From: Flavobacteriales bacterium
GTDB lineage: Bacteria > Bacteroidota > Bacteroidia > Flavobacteriales > Flavobacteriaceae
NCBI GenBank assembly: GCA_027065935.1
Contig: JAMONI010000289.1
Span: 1 to 6,641 of the forward strand
Length of the DNA stretch: 6,641 nt
Direction: 5' to 3'
How positions within the stretch are numbered: the stretch's first letter is position 1; each line of letters begins with the position of its first letter. Shown in pieces: positions 6,050 through 6,641 of this stretch. The notes beneath the pieces were generated by a model, which was not told the DNA's origin, ran no database searches, and saw only the letters and a list, made by a program, of their open reading frames with translations. Both the position numbers and the translations under genes were made by a program.

Positions 6050-6641
6050 TTACCTCAAAGGAATATTGAAGGAAGAATATTTTACCTTGTTGTCTTCCAC
6101 AATAAACAATAACGAATATCCCGCCGACACGTTTTGGTCTAGTTTGGCGCTGTAGGCGGGCTTGAAGCGCGGCAGTTCGCGGATTACTTCTTCGCCCAAG
6201 CGTACCAATTCTTTATTCCGGGCGTCGGTGCCGCCAAGCAGCGTAACGGTACCGTCGTAATTTACGCGGAAGGAAATTCGAAGCGTATCCCGCGGAATGT
6301 CCAAACGGCGTTCGCGGATTTTTTCTTCCAAACGGCGGGCGATGTATGCATTCATGCAATTATAGGCATCGTTGGCGTTGTCACATCCCGGCAACAGCGG
6401 CACGGGGGCGCCCTTTACGGGAATGTCGATATACGGCTTCGGCTTGCGAATGCGCCGGACCAACTCGCGGTCGCGGTACTTGGCCATACGCGGCAATGAT
6501 ATGTCCCGCATGGATAATACCACTTTGTGTTCGGGATAGATGCGGTCTTCGGGGCGGTAGGTGTTGCGCATGACGATTTCCCACCGCACCTTGGTATCCG
6601 GCAGCAGCCAACTTACTGACCGTTTGTAAGCAGCGTCCGGG
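6050..6641 (-). CDS. TonB C-terminal-domain-like protein, N-terminus beyond window edge
   Basis: The minus-strand frame is open from the right edge to the TAA at 6052-6050, giving 196 visible residues. The GTG at 6589-6587 could serve as a start, but 17 further in-frame codons run to the edge without a stop, so the gene probably begins outside. The C-terminal ~115 residues look like the TonB energy-transducer fold. PVPLLPGC (79-86) is followed by Cys95 (C-x8-C) and a helix AYIARRLEEKIRERR (98-112). Strand ISFRVNYDGTVTLL (122-135) comes next, then helix KELVRLGEEVIRELPRFKPA (144-163) and a last strand YSLLFIV (175-181). The PGC...C start, F-x-V-x-x-DG and LP-x-FKPA features are what I recall from TonB-family proteins of Flavobacteriia. 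TonB passes proton-motive energy to outer-membrane receptors; many domain-only relatives have other or unknown roles. The membrane anchor and any Pro-rich spacer would be in the missing part, so true TonB function is unproven. Confidence 0.72.
   Translation of the reverse strand, partial: PDAAYKRSVSWLLPDTKVRWEIVMRNTYRPEDRIYPEHKVVLSMRDISLPRMAKYRDRELVRRIRKPKPYIDIPVKGAPVPLLPGCDNANDAYNCMNAYIARRLEEKIRERRLDIPRDTLRISFRVNYDGTVTLLGGTDARNKELVRLGEEVIRELPRFKPAYSAKLDQNVSAGYSLLFIVEDNKVKYSSFNIPLR

Overview
The window looks like a chromosomal segment of a Bacteroidota bacterium. The evidence is a Porin_O_P-family outer-membrane protein, a TonB-like protein of a PGC...C type I associate with Flavobacteriia, the GPCHAEEVAMERLSYLT variant of GpsA, weak or absent Shine-Dalgarno sequences, and three candidate promoters resembling the Bacteroidota consensus (about TTTG, 18-19 bp, TAnnTTTG) only 16-19 nt before the start codon. 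Genus and species cannot be told from the sequence alone.

Left half (1-3955), conserved metabolism and envelope. The 3' part of glmS (hexosamine synthesis for peptidoglycan and LPS) enters from the left edge on the + strand. It meets gpsA (sn-glycerol-3-phosphate synthesis for phospholipids) tail to tail with 5 nt between the stops. gpsA is divergent from a 379-aa OprP/OprO-like beta-barrel porin. Their shared 206-nt gap holds a candidate promoter for each gene and a long interrupted inverted repeat.

Middle gap (3956-4194, 239 nt). No gene or convincing terminator was found in its first 180 nt. Its end carries a perfect 8-bp inverted repeat overlapping a candidate promoter, which serves a lipoprotein gene most likely started by TTG at 4195.

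Right half (4195-6641), uncharacterised envelope genes. Three + strand genes, probably one operon, encode a small lipoprotein (192 aa), a four-helix membrane protein with a soluble C-terminal region that may be PH-like (321 aa), and a three-helix membrane protein (89 aa) whose start overlaps the previous gene by 20 nt. They meet, tail to tail with a 12-nt gap, a minus-strand gene for a TonB C-terminal-domain-like protein that stays open to the right edge. Codon choice differs from the left half: Thr is ACG in 15 of 19 cases in the lipoprotein gene but 3 of 17 in the porin gene.

The left-half functions are confident. The right-half operon has no function I can assign and is the part most worth a second look. 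No RNA genes, CRISPR arrays, insertion sequences or phage genes were seen.
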